From the NCBI GenBank assembly GCA_963708095.1, contig OY970182.1:2542001-2606000 (forward strand): a stretch of 64,000 nt of DNA, in the 5' to 3' direction. Source of the stretch: JAJZVS01 sp963708095. Its GTDB lineage: Bacteria > Pseudomonadota > Alphaproteobacteria > Acetobacterales > Acetobacteraceae. The position numbers were made by a program, and so were the translations under genes. Below the pieces are notes generated by a model. It did no database searches, was not told the origin of the DNA, and worked only from the letters and a program-made list of their open reading frames with translations. Shown here piece after piece: positions 8,805-16,246 of this stretch. The first letter of the stretch is position 1; each line of letters begins with the position of its first letter.

Positions 8805-8904
8805 GGCTGCTCCTCCTCGATGCTTGTGGCCGATGCACACGGACCACGCTCTTATCATCCTGAGAGGGGCAGCCACCGGGGTCACCGGGGGGAGGCCCCA
8901 ATCA
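7761..8904 (-). mobile_element. IS110-family insertion sequence (ends not resolved)
   Basis: The core is the DEDD transposase gene at 7761-8804. IS110 elements lack terminal inverted repeats and normally leave no target duplication, so the ends cannot be fixed by eye. The non-coding 5' flank (8805 to about 8990) is where IS110-group elements carry their bridge RNA. It contains complementary G- and C-runs (8866-8900) able to form hairpins. The 3' flank (7533-7760) is also non-coding. Confidence 0.5.
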
Positions 8905-8995
8905 CCCCATCTGTCATGAATGTGTTCGGTCCTCCGGCAGGCCCGGGCTGTGGGGATCAGGAGCTTCCCGCCGCGATGAGACGGACGAATTCTCG

Positions 8996-10171
8996 ATGAC
9001 GACCGCCGTTGCGTCCAAGCCGCATTACGGCTACATTGACTGCGTTCGTGGCTATGCGGTGCTCATGGTGATGACCGGGCACTTCGCGTACCTGTTTCCC
9101 AATCTTCCGTATCCCGTCCACCGGTTGGCGATCATGGGCTGGTACGGGGTGCAGTTGTTTTTCATTACGAGTTGCCTGACGCTCCTGATGTCATGGGAGT
9201 TCGAAACCCGCACGCGCGGAAGCCCTGATTCGTCGGCTTTTTTCATCCGTCGATTCTTCCGGATCGCCCCAGCATATTACGCCGCAGGCGTGCTTTATTT
9301 CATCATTCTGCCTCCCCGGGGCGGCTTCGATACCGCCCAGGCGCTGGCGACGATGGCATTCGTGAACGTCTGGCACCCGCTGCTCACACCAACGGTCGCC
9401 GGACGCTGGGCCGTCGTGCCGGGCGGCTGGAGCATCGGGGTCGAATTCACGTTCTATCTGCTGTTCCCGCTTTTCGCGTCGCTGGTCCGCTCGCTGCGTA
9501 CCGCGTTTCTCGTCGTGCTCGCTCTGGTTGTTGTCGGCGTGGTTTGTAACCGCCTCGCCCTGGGGGTGCTCAGCGGATTCTATCGCCCGGCGGCCGTGCA
9601 GGACTTCCTGTTCTTCTGGTTCCCCAACGAAGCGAGCGTCTTCGGCATGGGCGGCGTGCTGTTCTTCATCATGCGGGGTGCAGCCGGGCCTGGCTCCGGC
9701 TTGAGACACCTTCGCTACCCGACCGCCTGGGCGCTCGGCGCCGCTGCCTGCTTCTTCGCTCTCGCCTTTGTCCCGCTCGGTAAGTTTATTGGTGCGCGGC
9801 CGTTTATGCCGATCACCTTGGCGGTCTGCCCGCCGCTGATGGTGTTTGTCCTTGCGCTGTCGCGCATGCGATCCGGCTTCCTGGTCAACCCCTATGCGGC
9901 GGCAATGGGCAAGGTCAGCTTCAGCGCCTATCTCGTGCATTTCGCCGTTCTACAAGGCTTGGCACTGTTTCCCGGGCTCTATGACGCGCAGGCAGTCGGC
10001 TACGCGGCCATCCTGGCCTTTGTGCTCACATGGCCGGTTGCGGCACTGCTCACGTTTGGGACGGCCTGGTGCTCGTATTGGGCGATCGAAGCTCCTGGCA
10101 TCATGCTCGGACGGGCTTTGATCCGCAGGCGCCGAGCCGACGCCGCCGCACGCAGCCTCCCGGCCCGTTAG
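8996..10171 (+). CDS. Acyltransferase family 3 (OafA/YrhL type) membrane protein
   Basis: A 391-residue polytopic inner-membrane protein of the acyltransferase-3 family, which acetylates or otherwise acylates surface polysaccharides. The family signature is visible early: YIDCVRGYAVLMVMTGHF (the catalytic His region) and FFIRRFFRIAPAYY (the R-X10-H/R region). About ten hydrophobic segments follow, with GGWSIGVEFTFYLLFPLF as the conserved central motif. It starts at ATG 8996 immediately beyond the IS110 flank and converges on the glycosyltransferase gene, so both may modify envelope glycans. GC is somewhat lower than in the neighbouring housekeeping genes. Confidence 0.9.
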   Translation: MTTAVASKPHYGYIDCVRGYAVLMVMTGHFAYLFPNLPYPVHRLAIMGWYGVQLFFITSCLTLLMSWEFETRTRGSPDSSAFFIRRFFRIAPAYYAAGVLYFIILPPRGGFDTAQALATMAFVNVWHPLLTPTVAGRWAVVPGGWSIGVEFTFYLLFPLFASLVRSLRTAFLVVLALVVVGVVCNRLALGVLSGFYRPAAVQDFLFFWFPNEASVFGMGGVLFFIMRGAAGPGSGLRHLRYPTAWALGAAACFFALAFVPLGKFIGARPFMPITLAVCPPLMVFVLALSRMRSGFLVNPYAAAMGKVSFSAYLVHFAVLQGLALFPGLYDAQAVGYAAILAFVLTWPVAALLTFGTAWCSYWAIEAPGIMLGRALIRRRRADAAARSLPAR

Positions 10172-10189
10172 GCGCAAGACGACCCAGGC

Positions 10190-11791
10190 TCATCGTTGGG
10201 CGGTGCCTGTGTCGGGCGTCGCCGGCGGTGCCGCAGTTGGTGCGGCACCTGAGGCAAACAAAAGCACCGTCGCCGCCCCGATTTGCGTGCGCGCCACGTG
10301 CCGCATCCGCCGTTCCAGCAAGTCGCGCGCGACCGCCGGCGGCCGCCCCCCGGGCAGCACCATCCAGTCCCGCCGCTGGCGGAACGCCGCCGCCGGCGTG
10401 CGGATCAGGCGGTCGAAATCCCATTCAGCTGCCACATCGAGCCCGACGAGCTGCCGCCGCGTCCGCCCGAGGTAATAGGCAAGGACCCAGCGCATCGCTG
10501 CATCGTCTGACAGGATCACGCCATCCTGCGGCTGCATCCCGGCGCGGATGACCGCCGCCACCTGCGCGGTCGGTTGGTTCGGACTCTCGTAGTAGTTGCG
10601 CAGGCCCCACACGTCGCCGACCAGCAGCACGCCGAGCAGCGCCGCGCCCGCTAAGCACGGACGCAGATGGACGATTGCATACGCAAGCAGCACGCTATAG
10701 GGCAGCCAAAGGAATACGAACTCCCCGATCACGTAGCCGAACACCGGATAGACCAGCAGGAAGCCGAGCACGCAGACCACCACTGGCACCAGCAGCGGGA
10801 CCAGCACCGGTATCGTCCGACGGGCGTGGAGCGGCGTCTCCCGATGGGCGTGGATCGCGCGAGACCCCGGGCCACGCACCAGCAGTACCGCGCTTAGCAA
10901 CGCAGCGCCCAATTGCACGGCCAGCGCCACCGGTTCCGCCCGCCAGAGACTGGCGATGCCGAACACGCCTTCCAGATTGCCCACCACCCCGGCGCCGTCG
11001 ATCAGGAAATTGGTGTGCCGCACGGCAATCTGTTCCGGCGTAAGATTGATCGCGATCTGGCGCAGGAACCACGGCAGCCAGAGCAACCACACCCCGATCA
11101 GCACGAGTTGCGCCACCGTCCAGTTGAGCAGCCAGCGCCGATGCTGCCACGGCCGCGGCAGGACGGCGAACAGCACCGCGCAGTTGCAGCCGAGCAGGAA
11201 GAATCCGGCCGGCTGCTGCGTCAGCATCGCGAGGCCGCCGCCCAGCGCGCAGGCAAGCCAGCCGAGGTCGGTACGCGCGGTGCCGATCCGCCGGATGCGC
11301 AGCGCCCGCACAACCCCCCGGCCGATCCACTCCTCATGCGCCTCCCGCGCGCACCAGACCTCCACGAAGCCCCAGAACGCGATAGAAAGGAACAGGGTCT
11401 GCACCGCATACGGCCGCGCCTTCTGCGCCCAGCCTACGACCAGCGGCGTGAGCGCGAACAGCAGCCCGGCGACCGCCGCGGTGCGGGCATCGAACAGCCG
11501 CCGCGCCGCGCCGTACAGCGGCAGGACCGCCAGGGCCATCGCCAGCACCGACAGGGCGCGCAGCACGGCAATGCCGTGGCCCAGCCGCAGCCACAGGCTC
11601 AGCACCATGTAGTAGAGCGGCGGCTGGGCGTCCTGGGCGATGAACCGCACCGCCGCCACGGGGCCGCCGCGGGAGACGAAGAAACTGAACGCCTCGTCGT
11701 TCCACAGCGACTTGTCGGCCAGCCCGAACGACATCACCCCAGCGGCGAGCAGCACGAGCAGGGCCGGCACCAGGCGGCGGTTGAGGCTCAT
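10190..11791 (-). CDS. Glycosyltransferase family 39 type membrane protein
   Basis: A 533-residue membrane protein with about 11 hydrophobic segments. The N-terminal motif LWNDEAFSFFVSRGG, with acidic residues just after TM1, and QDAQPPLYYMVLSLW are typical of the GT39/ArnT/PMT-like dolichyl- or polyprenyl-phosphate-dependent transferases. These move a sugar from a lipid carrier at the periplasmic face. The C-terminal roughly 130 residues form a periplasmic domain (PQDGVILSDDAAMRWVLAYYLG). ATG 11791 was preferred over an upstream TTG (11803), since it places MSLNRRLVPALLVLL at the membrane. The acceptor is unknown. Confidence 0.82.
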   Translation of the reverse strand: MSLNRRLVPALLVLLAAGVMSFGLADKSLWNDEAFSFFVSRGGPVAAVRFIAQDAQPPLYYMVLSLWLRLGHGIAVLRALSVLAMALAVLPLYGAARRLFDARTAAVAGLLFALTPLVVGWAQKARPYAVQTLFLSIAFWGFVEVWCAREAHEEWIGRGVVRALRIRRIGTARTDLGWLACALGGGLAMLTQQPAGFFLLGCNCAVLFAVLPRPWQHRRWLLNWTVAQLVLIGVWLLWLPWFLRQIAINLTPEQIAVRHTNFLIDGAGVVGNLEGVFGIASLWRAEPVALAVQLGAALLSAVLLVRGPGSRAIHAHRETPLHARRTIPVLVPLLVPVVVCVLGFLLVYPVFGYVIGEFVFLWLPYSVLLAYAIVHLRPCLAGAALLGVLLVGDVWGLRNYYESPNQPTAQVAAVIRAGMQPQDGVILSDDAAMRWVLAYYLGRTRRQLVGLDVAAEWDFDRLIRTPAAAFRQRRDWMVLPGGRPPAVARDLLERRMRHVARTQIGAATVLLFASGAAPTAAPPATPDTGTAQR

Positions 11792-12225
11792 GCAGGGGGA
11801 CAACCGAATCTATTGCGGACCTGCCTTCTAGAGCCTGACCACTGCGGATTGAAAGCGGAATGGTGATCGGCTGGGGCCGCGCCGCGCCGGCATCAGCTCC
11901 AGCTCTCTCCACGCCAGGCCGTGCCTCTGTGGCGCCCCACCGTCCCGGATGGCCGGTTGTGGAAGCCATCTGCCCCAAGGGGAATCCTCGGCTCGGGGGA
12001 GAGACCATGCATCCACCCCGACGGGTTGCACCTGCGTCCGGGGCTGAGCGGGGATTTTTCCGTCTCAGCGCTAATGTCGAAGATCATCCGCTCTAGTCTC
12101 GGTTTAAGGGGACATTTTCGCTTTTTTTTCAGCCATATTGTCCTCTTGGAAAAAATCCTTTCCTGTTGAGCGTCGCCCCCGGGTGCGCCCTCCCCTACCC
12201 CAGCCGTGTTTGCATTCCAGGCCCC
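11792..12225. other. Gene-free stretch upstream of the sulfate assimilation operon
   Basis: About 430 bases with no supported gene. The half nearest the operon is AT-rich, with a T-run at 12122-12129 and an A-run at 12150-12155, so it probably holds the promoter and leader of the siroheme/cys operon. An open minus-strand frame crosses it but has no recognisable product. No riboswitch consensus could be matched by eye. Confidence 0.4.
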
Positions 12226-12726
12226 ATGATCCCGATTACCCTCGACCCCGCCCGCTTGCGTCTTGCCGTTGCCGGTACCGGCCCCGCCGCCGCGCGCCGG
12301 CTGCAGCTCCTGCGCGCCGCCGGCGCCGATCCCCTGGTCCTGACTCCCGCCTCGACAGTCCCGCCGCAGCTCGACCTGCTGTGGATCGCCGACCTGGACG
12401 CGGCAAGCGCCGCGGCGCTTGCCGCCGTCGCGCGTGCACGCGGCATTTTGGTCAATGTCGAGGACCGGCCGGAGCTGTGCGATTTCCGCAACGCCGCCGA
12501 ACTCCGCCGCGGGGATCTGCTGATCGCGGTTTCCACCGGCGGGGCGAGCCCAGGACTGGCGGGGGCAATCCGCAACCGCATCGCCGCGCTGTTCGGTCCG
12601 GAATGGGCCGGGCGGGTGGCGGCGCTGGGCGCACGCCGTCGCGCCTGGCGAGCCGAAGGCCACACGCTGCCCGAACTCGCCCGGCTGACTGCCGCGGCGG
12701 TGGCCGAGGCCGGGTGGCTCGCGTGA
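12226..12726 (+). CDS. Precorrin-2 dehydrogenase / sirohydrochlorin ferrochelatase, Met8/CysG N-terminal type
   Basis: A 166-residue protein equivalent to the N-terminal NAD-binding and ferrochelatase half of CysG (Met8p-like). It shows LRLAVAGTGPAAARRLQLL (Rossmann loop), then ILVNVEDRPELCDFRNAAELRRGDL, then AVSTGGASPGLAGAIRNRIAALF, the classical siroheme-synthase sequence. It oxidises precorrin-2 and inserts iron to give siroheme for sulfite reductase. It is shorter than full Met8 (about 200 residues), lacking much of the C-terminal dimerisation arm. ATG 12226 was chosen. The gene overlaps cobA at GTGA (12723-12726), implying translational coupling. Confidence 0.88.
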   Translation: MIPITLDPARLRLAVAGTGPAAARRLQLLRAAGADPLVLTPASTVPPQLDLLWIADLDAASAAALAAVARARGILVNVEDRPELCDFRNAAELRRGDLLIAVSTGGASPGLAGAIRNRIAALFGPEWAGRVAALGARRRAWRAEGHTLPELARLTAAAVAEAGWLA

Positions 12727-13778
12727 CATCGCCCGCCGCCGCGTCCAGGCAGTCATGCACAGCGGATGCGTCCTCCGCGGATACAATCCTTGAGCGTGCG
12801 TCTCCCGGACGCACATCCCCGGGACATGTATCCTTCGGCGAGCCGTCGCCCGTGCATGCGTCCCCTGGGCACGCCGCACCCGGCCCCGGCTCCCCTGCCC
12901 TGGCACGCGCCGCCGCGCGGCTGCGGGCGCCAACATTCGCCCCCGGCTCGGTCTGGCTTGTCGGCGCCGGCCCGGGCGATCCGGGGTTGCTCACCCTGCA
13001 CGCAGCCCATGCGCTGGCAACGGCAGACGTGGTGCTGCACGACGCGCTCGTTTCGCCGGAAATCCTCGACCTCGCCGCAACTCCGCACCGCGAACCGGTG
13101 GGCAAACGGGCCGGAGGGACGCGCACGGCGCAGTTGCGGATCAACCAGCGACTGATCGCGCTGGCGCGCCAGGGGCGGCGCGTGCTGCGGCTCAAGGGCG
13201 GCGACCCCCTAGTGTTCGGCCGCGGCGGGGAAGAAGCCCTGGCGCTCGTCGCCGCCGGCATTCCGTTCCGCATCGTCCCCGGGATCAGCGCCGGAATCGG
13301 GGGAACCGCGGCGGCCGGCATCCCGCTCACCCATCGCGGCCTCGCCCGCAGCGTGGCCTTCGTCACCGGCCACGACGCGCACGGCCAGTTGCCGGCGGAG
13401 CTCGATCTGGCGGCTCTGGCGCGCGGAGCGGAGGTGCTGGTGTTCTACATGGCCTTGCGCCAGGCCGGGCCGATCGCCGCGGCACTGATCGCCGCCGGCC
13501 GAGCACCGGGCGAGGGTGTGGCCTTCCTCGCCGACGCCACGACGCCGCGCCAACGCCTGACCCATGCAACCCTGGCCACCGGCGGCGCCGTGGCCGCCAC
13601 CCTGCCGCGCGCCGCGCCGACCTTGATCGTGATCGGTCCGGTGCTGGCGCTGCGCGAGGTGCTCGCCCCGTTGCTGCAGGCCACGCCCATGACCGCCGCG
13701 CCGCCCTCTGACCTGTCCGCCGCCCCCGACCGGATGGCAGTGCCCGCCGTCCCCACCCGAAATGCCCTGTCCGCCTAG
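12723..13778 (+). CDS. cobA: Uroporphyrinogen-III C-methyltransferase with repeat-rich N-terminal extension
   Basis: A 351-residue SUMT enzyme that methylates uroporphyrinogen III at C-2 and C-7 with SAM to make precorrin-2, the substrate of the preceding gene product. The core starts near residue 75: VWLVGAGPGDPGLLTLHAAHAL, then VVLHDALVS, LRLKGGDPLVFGRGGEEA, VPGISAGIGGTAAAGIPLTHRG and FVTGH, all conserved. Residues about 14-55 are pentapeptide-like repeats (ASPG, TSPG and similar), encoded by eight 15-bp imperfect repeats at 12762-12881. Related enzymes lack this segment. The start is GTG 12723 within the upstream stop codon; a start after the repeats is possible but no better one is visible. 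Confidence 0.92.
   Translation: MTSPAAASRQSCTADASSADTILERASPGRTSPGHVSFGEPSPVHASPGHAAPGPGSPALARAAARLRAPTFAPGSVWLVGAGPGDPGLLTLHAAHALATADVVLHDALVSPEILDLAATPHREPVGKRAGGTRTAQLRINQRLIALARQGRRVLRLKGGDPLVFGRGGEEALALVAAGIPFRIVPGISAGIGGTAAAGIPLTHRGLARSVAFVTGHDAHGQLPAELDLAALARGAEVLVFYMALRQAGPIAAALIAAGRAPGEGVAFLADATTPRQRLTHATLATGGAVAATLPRAAPTLIVIGPVLALREVLAPLLQATPMTAAPPSDLSAAPDRMAVPAVPTRNALSA
12762..12881. repeat. Eight imperfect 15-bp tandem repeats inside cobA 5' region
   Basis: Units start every 15 bases from 12762, for example GCGGATGCGTCCTCC and GCGGATACAATCCTT. The reverse complement of the first, GGAGGACGCATCCGC, matches the intergenic unit at 4484-4498 at 12 of 15 bases. The period is a multiple of three, so the cobA frame stays open. 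Confidence 0.7.
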
Positions 13779-13790
13779 GAGACCGCCCGC

Positions 13791-15569
13791 ATGGCCCCTC
13801 CCCCCGCCGCGCTCGCCGCCGCCCCTTTCGCCGAGGACCAACTCGCGCTGATCGAGCGGCTGCTGCGGGACGCCAGCCCCGAACAAGTACAGTGGCTCAG
13901 CGGCTACCTTGCCGGCTTCCAGGCTGCCGCCGGCGCCCGCGCGGCCGGCCCTGCCGCGCCCGCCGCACCGCCGGCACGGCGCACTCCGCTCACGATCCTT
14001 TACGCGACCGAATCGGGGAATTCCGAGGCATTGGCCGGGGCCGCACGCAAGGCGGCGCAACGCCTCGGGTTCGCAGCGAAACTGCTCGACATGGCGGACA
14101 CGACGCCGGCGCAGGTCGCCAAGGCGGGGCCGCTGCTGGTGATCGCCTCCACCTGGGGCGAGGGCGACCCGCCGCAGCGCGCCGAGGCGTTCTACACCGC
14201 GCTGCTCGGCGCCGACGCGCCCGCGTTTGCCGGCGTGCGCTTCGCGGTGCTGGCGCTCGGCGACCGCGCCTATGTAAATTTCTGCGAGACCGGGCGGCGG
14301 ATCGATGCCCGCCTGGCCGAACTGGGGGCGGAACGGGTGGCGTCGCTGGTCGAATGTGACCTCGACTACGCCGCCCCGGCGCGCGCCTGGACCGAAACCG
14401 TGCTGACGAGCCTGGCGCCGGAGCCGGAGGAGGGCGCCGCGGTGATCCGGGTCGATTTCGCCCGCGCGCCGGCACCCGATGACAGCCCCGCCGCGCCGCG
14501 CGTGGCGGAGGCGGAGATCACCGAGCGGGTGCTGCTGAGCTCCAGCCGGTCGTCGGCCGAGACCTGGCACGTGGAACTGGCGCTCGAAGGCACCGGCCTC
14601 ACCTACGAGCCGGGGGATGCGATCGGCATCGCGCCGCGCAACGATCCGGCGCTGGTGGACGCAGTGCTGGCCGCCACCGGTCTTGCCGGCGACGACGCCC
14701 TGCGCACGGCGCTGGCGGACAAGTACGACATCACGACGTTGACCGCGGCGCAGGTCACCGCGCATGCGGTACAGGCCGGCGACGCGGCGCTGACGGCGGT
14801 CGCCGCCGATTCGGCGCAGGTGTCGGCCTTCCTGCGCGAGCGCCAGGTGATCGACCTTCTGGAAGCGGCGCCGGCGCGGCTGAGCGCGGCGCAGCTTACC
14901 GGGCTGCTGCGGCCGTTGCCGCCGCGGCTCTACTCGGTGGCCTCGGCGCCGGAAGTGGTGGACGGAGCCGCGCATCTGCTGGTGGCGGCGGTGCGGTGGC
15001 GAAGCCACGGGCGCGTGCGCAGCGGCGTCGCCTCGGTCGATCTCGCCGACCGGCGTGCGGCGGGCAACCGGCTTTCCGTGCATGTGAAACCGAACCCGCA
15101 TTTCCGCCTGCCGGCCGACCCGGATCGCCCGATCGTAATGATCGGCCCGGGCACCGGCGTCGCGCCGTTCCGTGGCTTCCTGCAGCGGCGGGAAGCGATG
15201 GGCGCGCGCGGGCGGAGCTGGCTGTTCTTCGGCGCGCGGCAGTTCACGCACGACTTCCTGTATCAACTGGAATGGCAGGACTGGCTCGCCTCCGGCGTCC
15301 TGTCGCGGGTGGATGTCGCCTTCTCCCGCGACCAGCCGGAGAAGATCTACGTCCAGCAGCGCCTGTGGGAAGCACGGGCGGAGCTGTGGCGCTGGCTCGA
15401 CGATGGCGCCGTGGTCTATGTCTGCGGCGATGCCAAGGCGATGGCGCGTGACGTGCACGCTACCCTGCTGCGGGTGATCGCCGACGGCGGCGGGCACAAC
15501 CCCGAGGGCGCCAGCGCCTGGCTGCGCGCGGCGCAGCAGGACGGACGCTACAAGCGGGACGTCTATTGA
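13791..15569 (+). CDS. cysJ: Sulfite reductase (NADPH) flavoprotein alpha component
   Basis: A 592-residue diflavin reductase that passes electrons from NADPH through FAD and FMN to CysI. The flavodoxin/FMN domain spans about 63-205 (LTILYATESGNSEALAG, STWGEGDPPQRAEAFY, LALGDRAYVNFCETGRRID). The FAD/NADPH half includes RLYSVASAPEVVDG (FAD-binding RxYS), MIGPGTGVAPFRGFLQRR and WLFFGARQFTHDFLYQLEW (NADPH), ending in the conserved C-terminal DVY. Residues about 40-60 are an Ala/Pro-rich linker. ATG 13791 is 12 bases after the cobA stop; the 3' end overlaps cysH at TGATG. Confidence 0.95.
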   Translation: MAPPPAALAAAPFAEDQLALIERLLRDASPEQVQWLSGYLAGFQAAAGARAAGPAAPAAPPARRTPLTILYATESGNSEALAGAARKAAQRLGFAAKLLDMADTTPAQVAKAGPLLVIASTWGEGDPPQRAEAFYTALLGADAPAFAGVRFAVLALGDRAYVNFCETGRRIDARLAELGAERVASLVECDLDYAAPARAWTETVLTSLAPEPEEGAAVIRVDFARAPAPDDSPAAPRVAEAEITERVLLSSSRSSAETWHVELALEGTGLTYEPGDAIGIAPRNDPALVDAVLAATGLAGDDALRTALADKYDITTLTAAQVTAHAVQAGDAALTAVAADSAQVSAFLRERQVIDLLEAAPARLSAAQLTGLLRPLPPRLYSVASAPEVVDGAAHLLVAAVRWRSHGRVRSGVASVDLADRRAAGNRLSVHVKPNPHFRLPADPDRPIVMIGPGTGVAPFRGFLQRREAMGARGRSWLFFGARQFTHDFLYQLEWQDWLASGVLSRVDVAFSRDQPEKIYVQQRLWEARAELWRWLDDGAVVYVCGDAKAMARDVHATLLRVIADGGGHNPEGASAWLRAAQQDGRYKRDVY

Positions 15570-16246
15570 TGCCGGCCGACACCACCGCGGCGCTGCTGCG
15601 CAGCCTGATCCACACGCGCTTCGCCGGGCGCATCGCGCTCGTTTCCTCCTTCGGCGCCGAGAGCGCGGTACTGTTGCACATGGTGGCCGGGATCGAGCCC
15701 GCGCTGCCGGTGATCTTCCTCGACACCGGCAAGCTGTTCCCGGAGACCCTGGCCTATCGGGACGCGCTGGTGGCGCGGCTCGGCCTCGACGACGTGCGCG
15801 CGGCTCGGCCCGACGGCGCAGCGCTGGCAGCGGCCGATCCCACCGGGCGGCTGTGGCGGAGCGACCCCGACCACTGCTGCGCGCTGCGCAAGGTTGCCCC
15901 GCTGGCGCGCGCGCTGGCGCCGTTCGACGCCTGGATCAGCGGACGCAAGCGCTTCCAGGGCGGCAGCCGGGACGGGCTGGCGGCGGTGGAGTTCGGCACC
16001 GACTGGCGCATCAAGATCAATCCGCTGGCGGATTGGAGCGCTACCGACGTCGCCGCCTACCTCGCCCGCCACGAGCTGCCACTGCATCCGCTGGTAGCGT
16101 CCGGCTACCGTTCGATCGGCTGCGCCCCCTGCACCCGCCCGGTGCGAGCGGACGAGGCGCCGCGCGCCGGCCGCTGGGACGGCCTCGACAAGACGGAGTG
16201 CGGCATCCATCGCACGCCGGCGTTTTCCGAAAGGGCTCAAGCATGA
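15569..16246 (+). CDS. cysH: Phosphoadenylyl/adenylyl-sulfate reductase (4Fe-4S type)
   Basis: A 225-residue assimilatory sulfonucleotide reductase producing sulfite for CysIJ. It shows the PP-loop SSFGAESAVLLHMVAG, LDTGKLFPETLAYRD, and SGRKRFQGGSR in the substrate pocket. The catalytic cysteine motif near the C-terminus is KTECGIH. Paired cysteines DHCCALRK and GCAPCTRPV are the ligand set of the 4Fe-4S cluster typical of enzymes that use adenylyl sulfate (APS) rather than PAPS, so APS is the likelier substrate (family knowledge, not tested). ATG 15569 overlaps the cysJ stop codon, and its own stop overlaps the cysI start, so translation is tightly coupled. Confidence 0.93.
   Translation: MPADTTAALLRSLIHTRFAGRIALVSSFGAESAVLLHMVAGIEPALPVIFLDTGKLFPETLAYRDALVARLGLDDVRAARPDGAALAAADPTGRLWRSDPDHCCALRKVAPLARALAPFDAWISGRKRFQGGSRDGLAAVEFGTDWRIKINPLADWSATDVAAYLARHELPLHPLVASGYRSIGCAPCTRPVRADEAPRAGRWDGLDKTECGIHRTPAFSERAQA

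Noticed and set aside
7076..8904. The TGATTGGGGC inverted pair as terminal inverted repeats of a transposon
   Set aside because: Ten-base matches are expected by chance in a 2-kb span, and IS110 elements have no terminal inverted repeats; kept only as a weak observation.
11792..12225. A riboswitch (cobalamin, SAM) ahead of the siroheme/cys operon
   Set aside because: No consensus box could be matched by eye; only AT-rich sequence is evident.
13209..15497. A long minus-strand ORF opposite cobA and cysJ
   Set aside because: The encoded protein is low-complexity Arg/Gly/His-rich with no domain; the sense strand has full SUMT and CysJ motifs.
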